NCBI RefSeq assembly: GCF_030247185.1
Contig: NC_080570.1
Span: 6,200,001-6,264,000, forward strand
Direction: 5' to 3'
DNA from: Malaya genurostris
Lineage: Eukaryota; Arthropoda; Insecta; Diptera; Culicidae
DNA length: 64,000 nt
Shown: piece after piece, positions 1 through 11,647 of the stretch
Layout: each line of letters begins with the position of its first letter
How positions within the stretch are numbered: position 1 is the stretch's first letter
Notes under the pieces: generated by a model
The model's input: only the letters and a program-made list of their open reading frames with translations
Databases searched by the model: none
What the model was told of the DNA's origin: nothing
Translations under genes and position numbers: made by a program

Positions 1-1242
1 GATTTATTCTAGTGACAGCTCATTATATTATTTACAAGCGCACAAAAGCATTTTGGTGGGAATTTTTCAGGAAAAAAGTTATTTGTGATGGAATTCAAGT
101 GTGATAGTGTGATTGCTTTGCATTTGGCTGGAAAACCACAAGTGGCTATCGTTAGAGCCCTCCAGCATTTAAAAGTGAATAAATCTTTTGTGTCTCGTAC
201 CATCGCTCGTTACCGTGATACTGGTAGCGTAGCCCGACGTCAAGGAAGTGGACGAAAAAAAACAGCAACATCGGCAGAAATGGTTCGAAAAGTGAAGAAG
301 CGAATTGAACGAAATCCGCGTCGCAGTGGCCGAAAAATGGCTCGTGAGCTGAACATATCGCAATATGCCATTCGGCAAATATTGAAAAATGAGCTTGGAC
401 TAAAGCCATTGAAGTTCCAAAAAGTGCAAGATCGTACTGATGCGCAAAAAAAAGTTAGACTCGAAAAAGCTAAAGAGTTGCTTCGCTTGGCCGAAAGTGG
501 TGAACTGCCGAATTTGGTTTTCTCCGATGAGAAACCATTCGTTATCCAGCAGTTTGTAAACAAACAAAATGATCGTGTTTACTTGCCAGAGAGGTCAGCT
601 GAAAATTTGCAACTTCGGTTGGCCACCAGAACTCAAAAGCCGGCCATGGTGATGGTGTGGGCCGCCATAACAGCCGATGGTCGCTCGCCGCTCGTATTCA
701 TCGACCGTGGGGTCAAAATAAATGCGCAAATCTATCGCGAAAATATTTTGCAGGGAGTTCTGAAGCCCTGGGCACGCAAACATTTCGGCCGCAGACCTTG
801 GACATTCCAACAGGACTCAGCACCATCGCACTCAGCACGCGCCACCCAAGAATGGTTAAGAAATGAGGTTCCTCGCTTCATTTCCACCGCACAATGGCCA
901 CCAAAATCTCCGGATGCCAATCCGTTGGACTATTGTGCCTGGGGTATTTTGGAAAGCAAGATTGGCACTAAAAAATACCAAAGTGTCGATCATCTCAAGC
1001 AAGCGCTTCGCCGAGAATGGGACAAAATACCGCAGAGCCACTTTCGGGCAGCGTGTGATGGTTTCATTGGCCGTTTGAAGGCCATAGTTCGTGCCAAAGG
1101 TGGCCAATTCGAACAAATCTAAACCGATTCTCAAATTTGATGTTATTTCCGACATTTTTTGCTTTCATTCAATAAAATTTAAAAAAAAATGAAAAAATTA
1201 TGGCGTTTTACTTTGTTGCAGTTTTTTCATCTCACCTTGTAA
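1..1242 (+). mobile_element. maT-like (DD37D) Tc1/mariner element, left end outside window
   Basis: The transposase gene at 88-1122 is followed by a short AT-rich 3' region with an AATAAA-like signal near 1170 and a possible terminal sequence reading TGCAGTTTTTTCATCTCACC near 1217-1236. No matching inverted copy is visible at the left, so the 5' terminal repeat probably lies before base 1. The right boundary near 1242 is a guess, because the terminal repeat could not be paired. Elements of this class move by cut and paste and duplicate a TA target. Confidence 0.6.
88..1122 (+). CDS. Transposase, IS630-Tc1-mariner superfamily, DD37D (maT-like)
   Basis: This is an uninterrupted 344-residue frame, the normal length for a Tc1/mariner transposase. 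I start at the ATG at 88, just after an in-frame GTG at 85. Residues 1-110 look like two helix-turn-helix segments for terminal-repeat binding, with a basic GSGRKK patch between them that suits DNA contact or nuclear import. The catalytic triad is visible: D147 in FSDEKPF, D243 in FQQDSAPSH and D281 in NPLDYCAW. Exactly 37 residues separate the second and third acids, and the third is Asp, which defines the maT group (family knowledge). There are no stops or frameshifts, unlike every other transposase in the window, so this copy may be young and possibly still active (inference). The neighbouring DNA is noncoding. Confidence 0.9.
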   Translation: MEFKCDSVIALHLAGKPQVAIVRALQHLKVNKSFVSRTIARYRDTGSVARRQGSGRKKTATSAEMVRKVKKRIERNPRRSGRKMARELNISQYAIRQILKNELGLKPLKFQKVQDRTDAQKKVRLEKAKELLRLAESGELPNLVFSDEKPFVIQQFVNKQNDRVYLPERSAENLQLRLATRTQKPAMVMVWAAITADGRSPLVFIDRGVKINAQIYRENILQGVLKPWARKHFGRRPWTFQQDSAPSHSARATQEWLRNEVPRFISTAQWPPKSPDANPLDYCAWGILESKIGTKKYQSVDHLKQALRREWDKIPQSHFRAACDGFIGRLKAIVRAKGGQFEQI

Positions 1243-4187
1243 TATGAAACAACATTTTTTCTTTTTTTTATACCATTTCGGCACTATTTCAGGCTCCGGA
1301 AGCTTCCAGAACCTTCTTGTGATTAAATGAATAACAAAGCAATCGCTTTAATTCCCGTAGATTCAATTTCGAAAATCGTAGATCCAACATCCCGACTGAT
1401 GACTGCTTCGACGATATAAATATATTCCAAGGGCACACAAATTCATCAACAAAAAAAAAAACAGAAAAACTGCCTCGATTGGTGCGGCATTTTGCTCGCA
1501 CTTGATGTGACCTGAGCTAAATTTCAAAATCATACCTCTGTATAAATCTGTCACGTCAATAAACGAAACGAAGCAAGCCATGCAACTGCCTCTGCAGCAA
1601 GCAAAGCCCGCCCGCCCCGGGAATCAGACCTACATTCGACATACGTATCTCGTAATCAAGCCCGGAAGAATGATGAAACCATAGCCTACTACTTTCTTTT
1701 CGAATACACCCCCAGTCAGTCCCAAAGGGGGCAGAGGCGTTCCGAAACAAATCAAATTGTCGTATATTCGAGCGCTGTCTGGCTCGTGGCTGGCTGTTAT
1801 TATTTGGGGACAATAATAAAATTGCCATAAACATCTGTCAGATCTAATTGAGTTGAAGGCACGCACTCGTGTGACAATGGGCCATGGGATCTGGTGTATG
1901 TGTGTGTGCTTGTGTTTCTGTGTTTGATGAAAGGAACCTTTCGACATCCCCCATCCATTTCCGGGCATTGGTAAATAAAACTCTGTCATTTCGGGAGGAT
2001 TAATCTTCATGCTCTTCGTACCACGAAATGATTGAGGCCCTGCTAAAGCTGCAGTAATTAATCTGCTCGGTTTTATGCGTCGGTGATGGCGTTGAAGGCT
2101 CCGTTTTGTATGTGTGTGTGTTCTTGTGCATTACAGTCAATCAAAGGAAAAGGCACAAAGTGACACTTATTATCTTGGATCGAGCTTGACGAAAATTGGG
2201 TCTTATTCGACTTCGGTCTTCTCTGTTCACAGTCCCAAAAGCCAGAGGCACTGATGCTTCGGTTGGCTTCGGTTGGCCCCACTGGAAACGGCAAAGATTG
2301 ACACAAATGGACGGAATATTTCGATTGAATAGATAAGTTACAATTGAATTATGGTCGGCCGAACCGACACTGGACACACTGCACCGGGATCGGAGTTGGA
2401 GATTTTTGCCATCGTCAGCATCATCGACAGAAGTCATTCCGAGAGTGCTGAAATCCCTGTTTGGGTCGAATGTGCCATATTCAAATATTCGTAAGTGTGT
2501 TCCGTAATTGTTTGACTAAAGATGATCCTTTGACAGTATGGATTTTTGATTTCAGAAGGATTGAATGGATATGTCCGTGTTTGATCAGGACTATCAAGAC
2601 AAGACGGACGACCTTCCGGGCGTCAACTAATGGATTCAAAACTTTTCGTATCATACTTTTTTTGTTGTCTATACCTTCTACAAGGAATCACATACTCTGA
2701 AGCAATCCCATCTACAGGCAACGCTCGGAATACCTCGCCAAAATGAAAATGAATGGTCCCACTTCTGGTGGAAAACGATCCGAGCTTACGGCAATCCTAA
2801 GACCAGAACCACCGGCCGGACGGACGGACGGAGGAATGGCTGAGTGTAATTCTGATCCGAATCGGCTTCCACGTGCAATTTTCTCCGGATCGCTTCGCGT
2901 GAGCCCAAGATTTATGGCTGCTATTAATAAAGATGAAAGTGAATGGACATTGATAAGACTCGTCCGGAAAGCCCAAGTTTTTATCTTTGCTGGCGTCAGA
3001 GGAAAAAGTCCCCGGACCACCGCACCGGTCCACGGGTCCACACAGTTCTTTCATCTGTTGGACATGGAGTACCTGCAACCAAACAAAAAAAAACCTCCAG
3101 CCGTTTGCCAACCCAGGGAAGATTGGGGACGGGATAATAAATTGAAAATTTCATATTCGTTACCCCCCGTCTGGCAACCGTGTCTGGTCCCGAAAGCACG
3201 ATGAGCCTTTCGACACATTTATCGATTTTTCTACCCCGACGCCACCACCACCACTGTGCGTACGAATGTCGATGCGGACTAATTGATAAACGAAAATGTG
3301 TGGATGAAATGCACCTTCAGAGGGATATGCTCCGGTGGACCGAAACCGAATTTCCACACGTCAGCAGCATCGCCCTCACTGTCCGATTTGTCGGGTGCAT
3401 TGTCCCCGAATCCGGCAGCGTGACTCGAATTATTGATGCACTCAAAATTTTATCACAGAGTAATGAACTGTTCGAGTTGAATAACGTTGGGCATCACTTC
3501 ACCGGTGCATAAATATCATTCAATCAATGACTGTGAAGCTGCATCCATGAATGACGTAGTAGTAGTTTGACTGTATTAAATTTTCCTCAAAAAATACCAA
3601 TCATTTAACGATTAGATTAAAGCAGAACAGCCCCACAAAAAACAAAAACAAAATCCAAGCGACTGTTTGTGTGTGCGGACAAATAAATTAAGGTTTTTGC
3701 GAGCAGCCGTTGTTGCCCTTCCCTCGGGAACCGAACCCCAAAGTCAGAGCAGCAAGATTTGTTTCTTGGAACCATGAATCCTTTGGTCAATTCACAGCAT
3801 GTTGCATGTTGAAAAAAGGGGCCGTTCGGTGAATAGGAAGAAAAAGGGGGGGAGGTGGCCGGGGACTAACTGTTGGTGATAGTGGTAAAAGATGGCACTT
3901 TATCATTCGGCAGTGTGCGGTTTGGGGTTTCAGGAGCAAATGCGCAGATGATTGTGCTCTGTGCGGGAAAGTTCTTGTGAAAGTTCGGGTTTACCAGTTC
4001 AGCGTTCAGGCTAGGGAGGAGGAGGAGATGAGGCTTTCTAATGATGTGGACAATTTCCGGGATAAAAATGGTCGGATAAATTTATGACATTAAAGCACTT
4101 GATGATATGGTATGGGAAACGTGATCTTTAACGGTTTCACACTTGAGAGTAGAAGGAGGTCGCGGTTGAGATTAGTGTTAGATTTCA
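1243..4187. other. Gene-free stretch
   Basis: I find no convincing coding exon, RNA gene or complete transposon here. Open frames on both strands are short, overlap one another and lack recognisable domains. Small GT-rich tracts occur near 1898-1912 and 2108-2122. If the zinc-finger gene extends further in the 3' direction (towards lower coordinates), an undetected exon or 3' UTR could lie here. Confidence 0.5.
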
Positions 4188-4306
4188 GCAGATCGGCTGA
4201 AAAGTTCGTATCGTTTCTATGAGAGGGCGCCACTAGAATTAAATCCATACCATTTTCAGTTAGTACCAACCTTCAAAAGATACGTGTATAAATTTGACAG
4301 CTGTCT
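4188..4306 (+). mobile_element. Mariner 5'-end fragment
   Basis: About 118 bp is nearly identical to the 5' ends of the two longer mariner copies at 34327 and 57778: the terminal repeat (GGCTGAAAAGTTCGTATCG), the GAGAGGGCGCCACTAGAATT segment, and on to GACAGCTGTCT. Similarity stops abruptly at 4306, just before the sequence that would lead into the transposase start. It is a truncated copy with no coding capacity, and no 3' terminal repeat is visible nearby. Confidence 0.85.
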
Positions 4307-4834
4307 TCAAAGGCATGCATCAAAAATCTATCCTGACAAAGTCTAGGTAATTTAATTTGGATGCGATTAGTGCATAAAAACATAGGTGTTTTCGCGATAA
4401 AAATGAAGTGAACGTTATTTTTGTGAAGGTAAGTCGATTTCTATGCACGCGCCATTTTTTCTGCTCCAGTTTCCTGGTAACGTAACAAAAATAAGAGAGA
4501 AATAAAATCGCCTCAGCCCTTAAGAGTATATGCGGGAGATACGTACCGCGTAAAAGCAGTGTTGGGAATGAAACTTTTAATTTTCATAGCCATTGTATGT
4601 CAACCTTTCGAAAGAATACGTGATGAATAAATTCGCCGATGAACAAAAATTGATCCTTCCTGAAAATGTTCAATGCGCGTAGAGAGGTTGATAAATAATT
4701 CAATAGTTGTGGTGTATTTGAGATTTATTCGACACGGCTTAGTAATGGCTAGAATGATAATAAAAACAATCACAAATCATGTTTGCAGCTGATTAAAAAA
4801 TATTAACATTAATTTAATTTGAATAACGTACGCT

Positions 4835-4943
4835 GAAGTAACAGGAGCGCAGACTACCGCTGTGCCAATTCAAACGCGCCATTCAAACACTTCGACTACT
4901 GTGGGTTCGAGACATGCTGACAATGCTGCACTCCTGTTACTTC
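4835..4943. repeat. Short inverted repeat (possible tiny MITE)
   Basis: GAAGTAACAGGAGCGCAG at 4835 is mirrored by CTGCACTCCTGTTACTTC ending at 4943, with one mismatch over 18 bp and a spacer of about 73 bp. No clear target duplication was seen. A hairpin-forming MITE remnant is the likeliest explanation. Confidence 0.5.
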
Positions 4944-5159
4944 TATGAATTCAATTTCTGCTAAATAGCGTTTTATTGGATTTAATCTAAATAGCCAGCA
5001 GGAATTAAAGCAGCCTTGCGTGCATCGAAAATATCGCAGTTATTATTTCTCAGTTCCGGTTCAGTGACGAAATTCTTCAGAAGACATTTTTATTTATGAA
5101 AATATAATAATCAATTCGTGCACGAATCAATTCGGTGTCGAACTGAAGCGTAGTGAAAA

Positions 5160-5680
5160 TTCAGCATCGAAATATCATCGGAGACTCTTCTCCCTTTCGA
5201 TGATCTCTTTGACGATATTTCTGTGTGTGAAAATTCGTTATAAAGTTTCGCTTACCACTGATTTTTTTTTCGAAAATCTCTTGAACTTTTTTGTTCACGA
5301 GTGATAGTGAATTGAACTTTTTCTGATCATGATTTCCCCAACACTGCGTAAAAAAACGCGTAACTTCGAAAATCCGCAAACCTAAAGAAATTTTGTTTGA
5401 TGACAAATATCTTAGAAATGCATGAAACGTCCAGATCTGGTGTAATCTCAAAAAAATATTTGTTCGAATAATATCAACTTTGTGAAAAAAATTTTCAGAT
5501 TTCTGGAATCGAAATTTTTTTCATGACAAATATCTTAGAAATGCATTAAATGTTAGATTTGGTGTAATATAAAAACTTTTTTTTTTTCGAAAAATCGAAA
5601 ATTTTCGAAGTGTCAAATCGAGATAACATCAGATCTCGACGTTTCATGCATTTCTAAGACAAAACAAGAAAACCGGGTAG
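5160..5680. repeat. Degenerate repeats of the GCATGAAACGT family
   Basis: The motif 'cttagaaatgcatgaaacgt', followed by an 'agatctggtgtaatctc' stretch, occurs near 5410 and 5530 and inverted near 5630-5660. The same family recurs near 42500, 50200-50460, 55930-56250 and 56780-56960. It is noncoding interspersed repeat DNA of unknown origin, with units of roughly 100 bp. Confidence 0.6.
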
Positions 5681-5802
5681 CTTCGGAAATCCGCGTTACA
5701 ACAAGGCAAGTGAGTAATGTCAGAGACATAACCGGATGACGTTTTGGATCTGTTCCAGAACTTCAGGTTCATAACTCATTTCTCGAATTCTGATCCTGAA
5801 TA

Positions 5803-7108
5803 AAGCTTGCTTAATTTAGAATTGGAACAAACTTTTGCTCATATTGTAGCGCTCCTGGTGGACGGATTTGGAAGCTCTTGGCGCCCACGTGTCGGAAATT
5901 TTGTCAGCTTCACGTATGATTTTTGACATTCCGAAAATCGACTGTACTTTGTAAACAATCAACATGGAAGCCGAAAGAAGGAAAAAAAATTGTGCACAGT
6001 TATTTGGAAAATCCATTGTGGTCTGCATCTAGGCTAGCTAAACAGCTGAAATTGCCCAGAAATACCGTATGGCGCGTTATCAAACGGTATAAGAAAACAT
6101 TGACGACGATTCGGAAGCCTCAAGCCGATCGTCGGAGTCGAACTGACGACCGGAAATTGCGTGGTAAGATTTTGAAGACGATTAAGAGGAATCCTAATCT
6201 GTCGGACCTTGATTTGGTCAGAAAATTCGGTGCTGCCCATAGTGCCGTGAGGAGAACTCGACTCCGGGAAGGAATCAAGTCGTATCGAGCTAGCAAACAG
6301 CCAAATCGGACCATGAAACAGAATAGTGTGGTCAAAATTCGTGCTCGGAAACTATATGACCAGGTGCTGACCAAGATCAACGGGTGTCTTCTGATGGACG
6401 ATGAAACCTGTGTCAAGGCTGACTTCGGTCAAATCCCAGGTCAAAAATTTTACTTGGCAACGGCTCGGGGGGATGTTCCAGCCAAATTTAAATTTGTTTT
6501 TGCCGAAAAATTTGCAAGAAAATTTATGATTTGGCCGGGCATTTGCACCTGCGGCAAAAAAAAACGAAAGTTTTCGTTACAAATAAGACAAATGACATCG
6601 GAACTATACCAAAAAAAATGTCTCCAAAAACGAATTTTGCCGTTCATTCGATCCCACGACCATCCTGTAATGTTTTGGCCAGATTTGGCAAGCTGTCATT
6701 ACAGCAAAGCCGTTTAAGAATGGTATGCAGAGAAAGTGGTCCAGTTTGTTCCGAAAAACCTTAACCCACTCAACTGCCCCCAGTTCCGCCCTATTGAGAA
6801 ATACTGGGCAATCATGAAGAGGAGACTCAAGGCAAAGGGAAACGTTGTCAAAGACATCAATCAGATGACGACCTGGTGGAATAAGATAGCTAAAACGATG
6901 GACGAAGAAGGTGTGCGCCGCCTACTAAGCCGTGTTACAGGAAAAATTCGAGAATTCCTTCAAAACCGTGACGAATCATTTGATCCGTATTTTTTCTTAA
7001 AAGTATGAAGAAAACGCTACATTTCTATAAAAAAAGATCTTGAATACAATAATAAATAACTGAAATACAGGCAATTGTCTTTGTTCCAATTCTATTTGAA
7101 GCAAGCTT
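5803..7108 (+). mobile_element. ITmD37E transposon, full length with both terminal repeats
   Basis: The element is 1306 bp and flanked by TA (5801-5802 and 7109-7110). The terminal inverted repeats are about 30 bp: the left end begins AAGCTTGCTTAATTTAGAAT and the right end, inverted, begins AAGCTTGCTTCAAATAGAAT; both continue to TGGAACAAA. The transposase fills most of the interior. Size, target and catalytic spacing fit the ITmD37E group described from mosquitoes. Confidence 0.92.
5964..7008 (+). pseudogene. ITmD37E transposase with two small lesions
   Basis: The frame reads from an ATG at 5964 (MEAERRKK...) but is put out of phase by an extra A in the A-run near 5982-5990. The remainder is open to a single stop, TAA at 6715-6717, and then continues in the same frame to the natural end at 7008. 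An N-terminal helix-turn-helix (SASRLAKQLKLPRNTVWRVI) precedes the catalytic core: D in LMDDETC, D in FWPDLASCH and E in RPIEKYW. Thirty-seven positions separate the last two, counting the stop codon as one, so the triad is DD37E. About 350 residues is normal for the group. It is inactive as read, though the low lesion count implies a recent loss. The terminal repeats look usable in trans (inference). Confidence 0.88.
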
Positions 7109-7504
7109 TATCAAGTCTGAAATGTGGACTGAAATTTTGACACTGAATTCGGATCTGAAGCTCAATTCTGAATTCCAGAATTCTATTTCTAAATTCAAAT
7201 TCAAGTTCAGACTTAATATTCGAAAATAAGTTCCAGTTTCGGTTCCAAAATCCTGGCTTAGATATAATCAAGTTCTTGCATTCGATTTCAGTTCCAGAAA
7301 TCTGGAACTCGATTTAGGCCTTGGATTCTGGACAAGGAACTGAATTTCAGATCTAGACTCTGGAAATGAAAAAAAAACTTGATCTTTGATTTTGAAACCG
7401 AATTTCAGATTTTAACTCTGCAATTTGGTTCTGAACCTGGATTCTACACAGGCTAGAATGAATGAAGCATTTACCTTCTTTACATATCAAATATTTTAGG
7501 AAAC

Positions 7505-7683
7505 TAGACCATGTTCGATGTACGTTCTATCATGTCTAACCGTGTTTTAGAGCTGTGCCTATCACAATCACAATCGAGTCCTGTCTCTCAGCGTATCTTT
7601 TTCCAAAAAATCATCTTTTCTGTAAATTTTTCTTTCATTTGGCTTCTCCAATATATGTTTCCACTCAGTCATTGCAAAAACTG
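7505..7683 (+). repeat. SINE-like repeat, deleted copy
   Basis: This is homologous to the longer minus-strand copy at 46745-47135. Shared blocks include GACCATGTTCGATGTACGTT, a B-box-like CGAGTCCTGTCTCT, then GCGTATCTTTTTCCAAAA and TTTGGCTTCTCCAATATATG. Most of the tRNA-like head (A-box to anticodon arm) is replaced by a short 'atcacaatcacaat' stretch, so this copy cannot fold as a tRNA. Confidence 0.7.
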
Positions 7684-7689
7684 AATAAT

Positions 7690-9730
7690 TTGATATTTTA
7701 GTAAAAAGTTTAGCCGATTTACACAGCTTCTTGTTTGACAGATTTTTGATCAAAACACATCTCATACCAAAGAACCAATTATTTTCAACTACTTTGTTTG
7801 ATTGAATATTGAGCAACTGTTTAATTGCGATTTAACTGTTGACTTAGGATCTTAGAATCACATGCTCATAACATACATATTCCAATCGTGCTGGAATCCT
7901 TCCTAAGAGCAACGAACGATGGGCTCGATCTGCTGACAGACATTCGGAAGCTCGGGAACATCCAGTAGAATATCATCGTCAAATGCCACGAAATTTTGAA
8001 CACACACTCTGCAGTGGTGCTCCGGTTTCTGCCGTACATCTGCCCACCCGCACGGACGGTTCTCCAATCAACGGTGATAATTGATTAGGTCCCATTACTG
8101 GGGACAGTGGTAATTCCATGGGCAAGTTGATGGAATATGGTTCACGGGACCGAGCATAATGGTTCAATTTTGTATGCCTGATTTTCTCCGAAAGTTTAGT
8201 CCTGATTTGCCGTCTGGTCGGTCTGGCAGATGATGAATTCATGCCATACGGGGAAGGTGAGGTGTCAATCCCTGTGTCAGCAGGTGTGATCGTGGGGGGG
8301 GGGGGGGGGGGGGGGGGAAACTCATGCGTTAAATTCGAATTTCGTAGTAATGAATTTATGAGGCGAAACTGGATGTGGAAAATGTGGAACGTTACTGGCG
8401 AAGCGGCGACGGTGATGAGCTCCTTTATGTGGGAAGAAAAGCACACGAAGCTTTTATCCGTTTCCATCCCCGGTGGTTGTTTCAATCCGAGTGTAGGGTG
8501 CAGTGGGGTGAGTGCGATTTCAAGATAGCTGTTTGAAGCTCCGTGGAAAATGTTCTAATCTTACCCCATTGCGCCTTACCGACGCATGTATTTATGATAT
8601 TTTTGCATGTGAATCGTTAACGACTCTGCGCTGAATCTCCACCCTGAGCTGGGGATGAATGCCGAGTCTGTTTGTGAAAATGTTATATTCCTTCAATTGG
8701 ACACCCACAATCCAGCCCCAGTTAGGATGAAGCTCATTATCGAGAGTTGATTAAGTATTGGTGAAGCGCCGCCCGTTACTGCTGGTGGTTTGCGCTGGAA
8801 GGGTTTTATCGATCGAAATAGAACCCAATCCAGTGTTGAGGATGGGGATATGGCGATGGGGTTTGTGACTTCAGAATCGTTGTATTATGGGATCTGTTCC
8901 ACAAAGCATGTTGTTAATGAAGTCGAAATAAATGATGTTGCTCGTGATACGATGACGACGACGACGACGACGCCGAACGATGTAGAATCATTATTCTGGG
9001 ATTAGAAACTACACAGCCATACAGCATTGGATTTATTTACAAGACAAAGGAATCCTAAATTATTAGATTACTCGTAATTTGTAAACATCGATTCGGTTGG
9101 ATGTGGTTCGGGAAACAGCAGTTTTATCTTTGCGGTTTAGTTAAATTTCTGTTGCGATGCTTTTTGTGATGAACCGAACAAAGAAACTTTTCCAGATCCC
9201 TATGACAAGGGTCGAAATTCGAATCCATTATATTAAAAAAAATCATTACATTTGATGGCAAATGATCGAAAGATGATTGTAAAATTGCACGTCCGACTCA
9301 TTGTTACGACAAACCCAATTCCGATGAGTGTTCCGAAGGGTAGCTTGTCCACGGGTGCTGAATCACGTACCACATTATCGCCGCTAAAAATACGCTTCGT
9401 ATTCGTTTCACCTTTCGAATTTTCCAAAAATGACACCTCGTTATTGTTATAGCACGCCCGAAATTTCCTTCATCTTGCTGCCCGGTCAACCCCACGGGAG
9501 ATTCCATTTAACGTAGTTTTTTTTTCTTGCCATTAAACCGTCTGTCACTCGGGTCCGTCGTGCCGTCGTAATGCGGGACCGTCGTCTTCTGCTGGATGAA
9601 TCTTTTATTCCTTTACCATCTTTTACGTATTGGTGGGAGATTATCGCACATCTTCCAATACGACCGGGGAAGGTGCGAAGTGCATTCATCTCTCGAAATG
9701 GTTTTTTTTTATTAAGTCCTTTGAGACACG
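7690..9730. other. Gene-free stretch with simple repeats
   Basis: No supported gene is visible. The longest frames (7979-8485 minus and 8241-8528 plus) include a Pro or Gly run produced by the poly-G tract and show no domain. A small GAC microsatellite lies near 8951-8972. Confidence 0.5.
8294..8317 (+). repeat. Poly-G tract (24 G)
   Basis: A pure run of 24 G. A similar run of 23 lies at 60570-60592. Such runs can form quadruplexes and are prone to length errors in sequencing. Confidence 0.95.
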
Positions 9731-10219
9731 GGTATCGTAGATCAAATTAATGGTATCCTGTTGGTAATTCGATGAATGATTCCGTTAGTGTCTGAAATAA
9801 ATTACTGTAAATCAAAACACTGCTTTAATGTTTCTTTTCAATTTCTATTTCTATTATTTTTATTTTAAATTACTAAAGCAATGCATCGGAAATACTCACT
9901 ATTGATGTCCCGATTGAAAACTGACATCCTTCCACACTCCCATCGATGCCGTAGTGGTCTAATGAAGGTATACCGCCGGTATCGTAGATCAAATTAATGG
10001 TATCCTGTTGGTAATTCGATGAATGATTTAGTTAGTGTCTGAAATAAAATACTGTAAATCAAAATACTGCTTTAATGATTCTTTTCAATTTCTATTATTT
10101 TTATTTTAAATTACTAAAGCAATACACCGGCTATACTCACTATAGATGTCCCGATTGAAAACTGGCATCCTTCCACATTCCCATCGATACCGTAGTGGTC
10201 TAATGAAGGTATACCGCCG
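9731..10219 (+). repeat. Tandem duplication, about 247 bp, two copies
   Basis: The block beginning GGTATCGTAGATCAAATTAA runs 9731-9977 and again 9978-10219. Both copies end in AATGAAGGTATACCGCCG. The copies differ by scattered substitutions and a small deletion in the CTATTTCTATT run. No coding potential is seen in either copy. Confidence 0.92.
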
Positions 10220-11642
10220 TCAGTCTCTCCCGCTCTTACCTTTTGTTCCCAGAAGAAGATGGCCATCCCGGAAATAAATTCCGGTCGATTGTTTTCCTGC
10301 TAGCGCCCGGTGCCTCCGTTTTTTTTTTGCCTAGTGCCGATGCCGGTGGCTAATGTCGATATAACGTTATGGCTGATAATTTATCATTTGTAGGATTACG
10401 CCCCGGTACATTTAAGTAGCGGCCCGGGTAAAATCAAAACCAAGGGCAACAGGGTGCCACCGGTTCTTTGTTCCGATCGGGTCCCGTGTTCCTGCCAAGG
10501 TACGTTTTTCGCATCATTTATCATGAAATGCGGGTTTTATGGCCTCGATGAAAACTGCCGAACAATGCCGAAGATTTGTGCGTTTCTTCTCACTTCGCCT
10601 TTTTTTCTCTCTTTTCTTCTGGATGTTAGATGGTGGGCAAGTAAAACATTTGGTCTTGCGAGCTTTCGGAGGCCAGTCGCCGGTGACGTCAGAATCATCG
10701 GAAAACAGGAACCCGACCGAATCTGGGCAGAACTGATATTTCCTTTACGATGGAATCCTTTTATCCTTGCTCAGACGACAGCGGCAAGGGTGGAATTGAT
10801 TTTTTATTCTTTCCGAGTAAATGTGGGTGCGTATGTAAAAATTTTCACGTTTGTGCTTCTTTTTTTTTCATCGCGGCGGCACTCGAAAGTCGCGATAAGC
10901 AACGAACATTTACAGCTCGGCAGGATGGGTTGGGACGAGAAGGGCTGATGTCATGAATATTTTTGCCAACTTGGTTTTTAAGCCTTCCGCGAATGCTGCG
11001 TTCTTCTTTCCGTATTTCTCCTACACGCATATAAATGGCTCGAATCGAAAAGTGTCAAGTTTCAATTTTCGCTTTTTCCCGTGGAATTTGGGGTTTGAAT
11101 TCATGAATTTGTAATTTGGTTGGTGAAGTTTCCGGGATCGAAAGTAGGAAGTCACTCGTTGGCACTTTTAGTCTGAAATTTATGATTTGATTCCCAAATA
11201 AGTTTTTGATATATTGTACAAACTACTAAACATGGCTGCTCTGGAAACCATGTCTGTCATGGTTAGTAATGTGAAATATTATATATTTGAAGCGATATTC
11301 ATTTGCTGCCTCTTTTCATCATTTCCTATTCGTTTCCAGTCCAGTATTTTTCAACTACCACGAATTTTGATATCTATTCCATACATTTCCAGAAGAATAC
11401 GAACTTCCAGAAGAAAACGAATGTTTGCTCTCGGATATGCCTTGAGGGAATAGCGTTGCTTAGTCCTTTGTACGATCTCCTCATCAATCGTTCTTCATCT
11501 TTTCGCACAATCCTACACTTACTGCTTTGAAACTGCTTACAAACTTTTGTATTGAAATTTTCATTCAGAGGTTATCCAAAGTTTGTGCTTAGTGCTCCAT
11601 TTACATTTGTTAATTTAATGCAAAACTGATTTTCTTTCGTAC
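10220..11642. other. Gene-free stretch
   Basis: No domain-bearing frame, RNA gene or transposon end was recognised. The open frames at 10454-10948 and 11214-11530 lack similarity to any family I know and have no splice context tying them to the zinc-finger gene. Confidence 0.5.
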
Positions 11643-11647
11643 CGTTG

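Noticed and set aside
2743..3204. 153-codon plus-strand frame as a host gene
   Set aside because: No domain, no splice context, and an equally long frame is present on the other strand.
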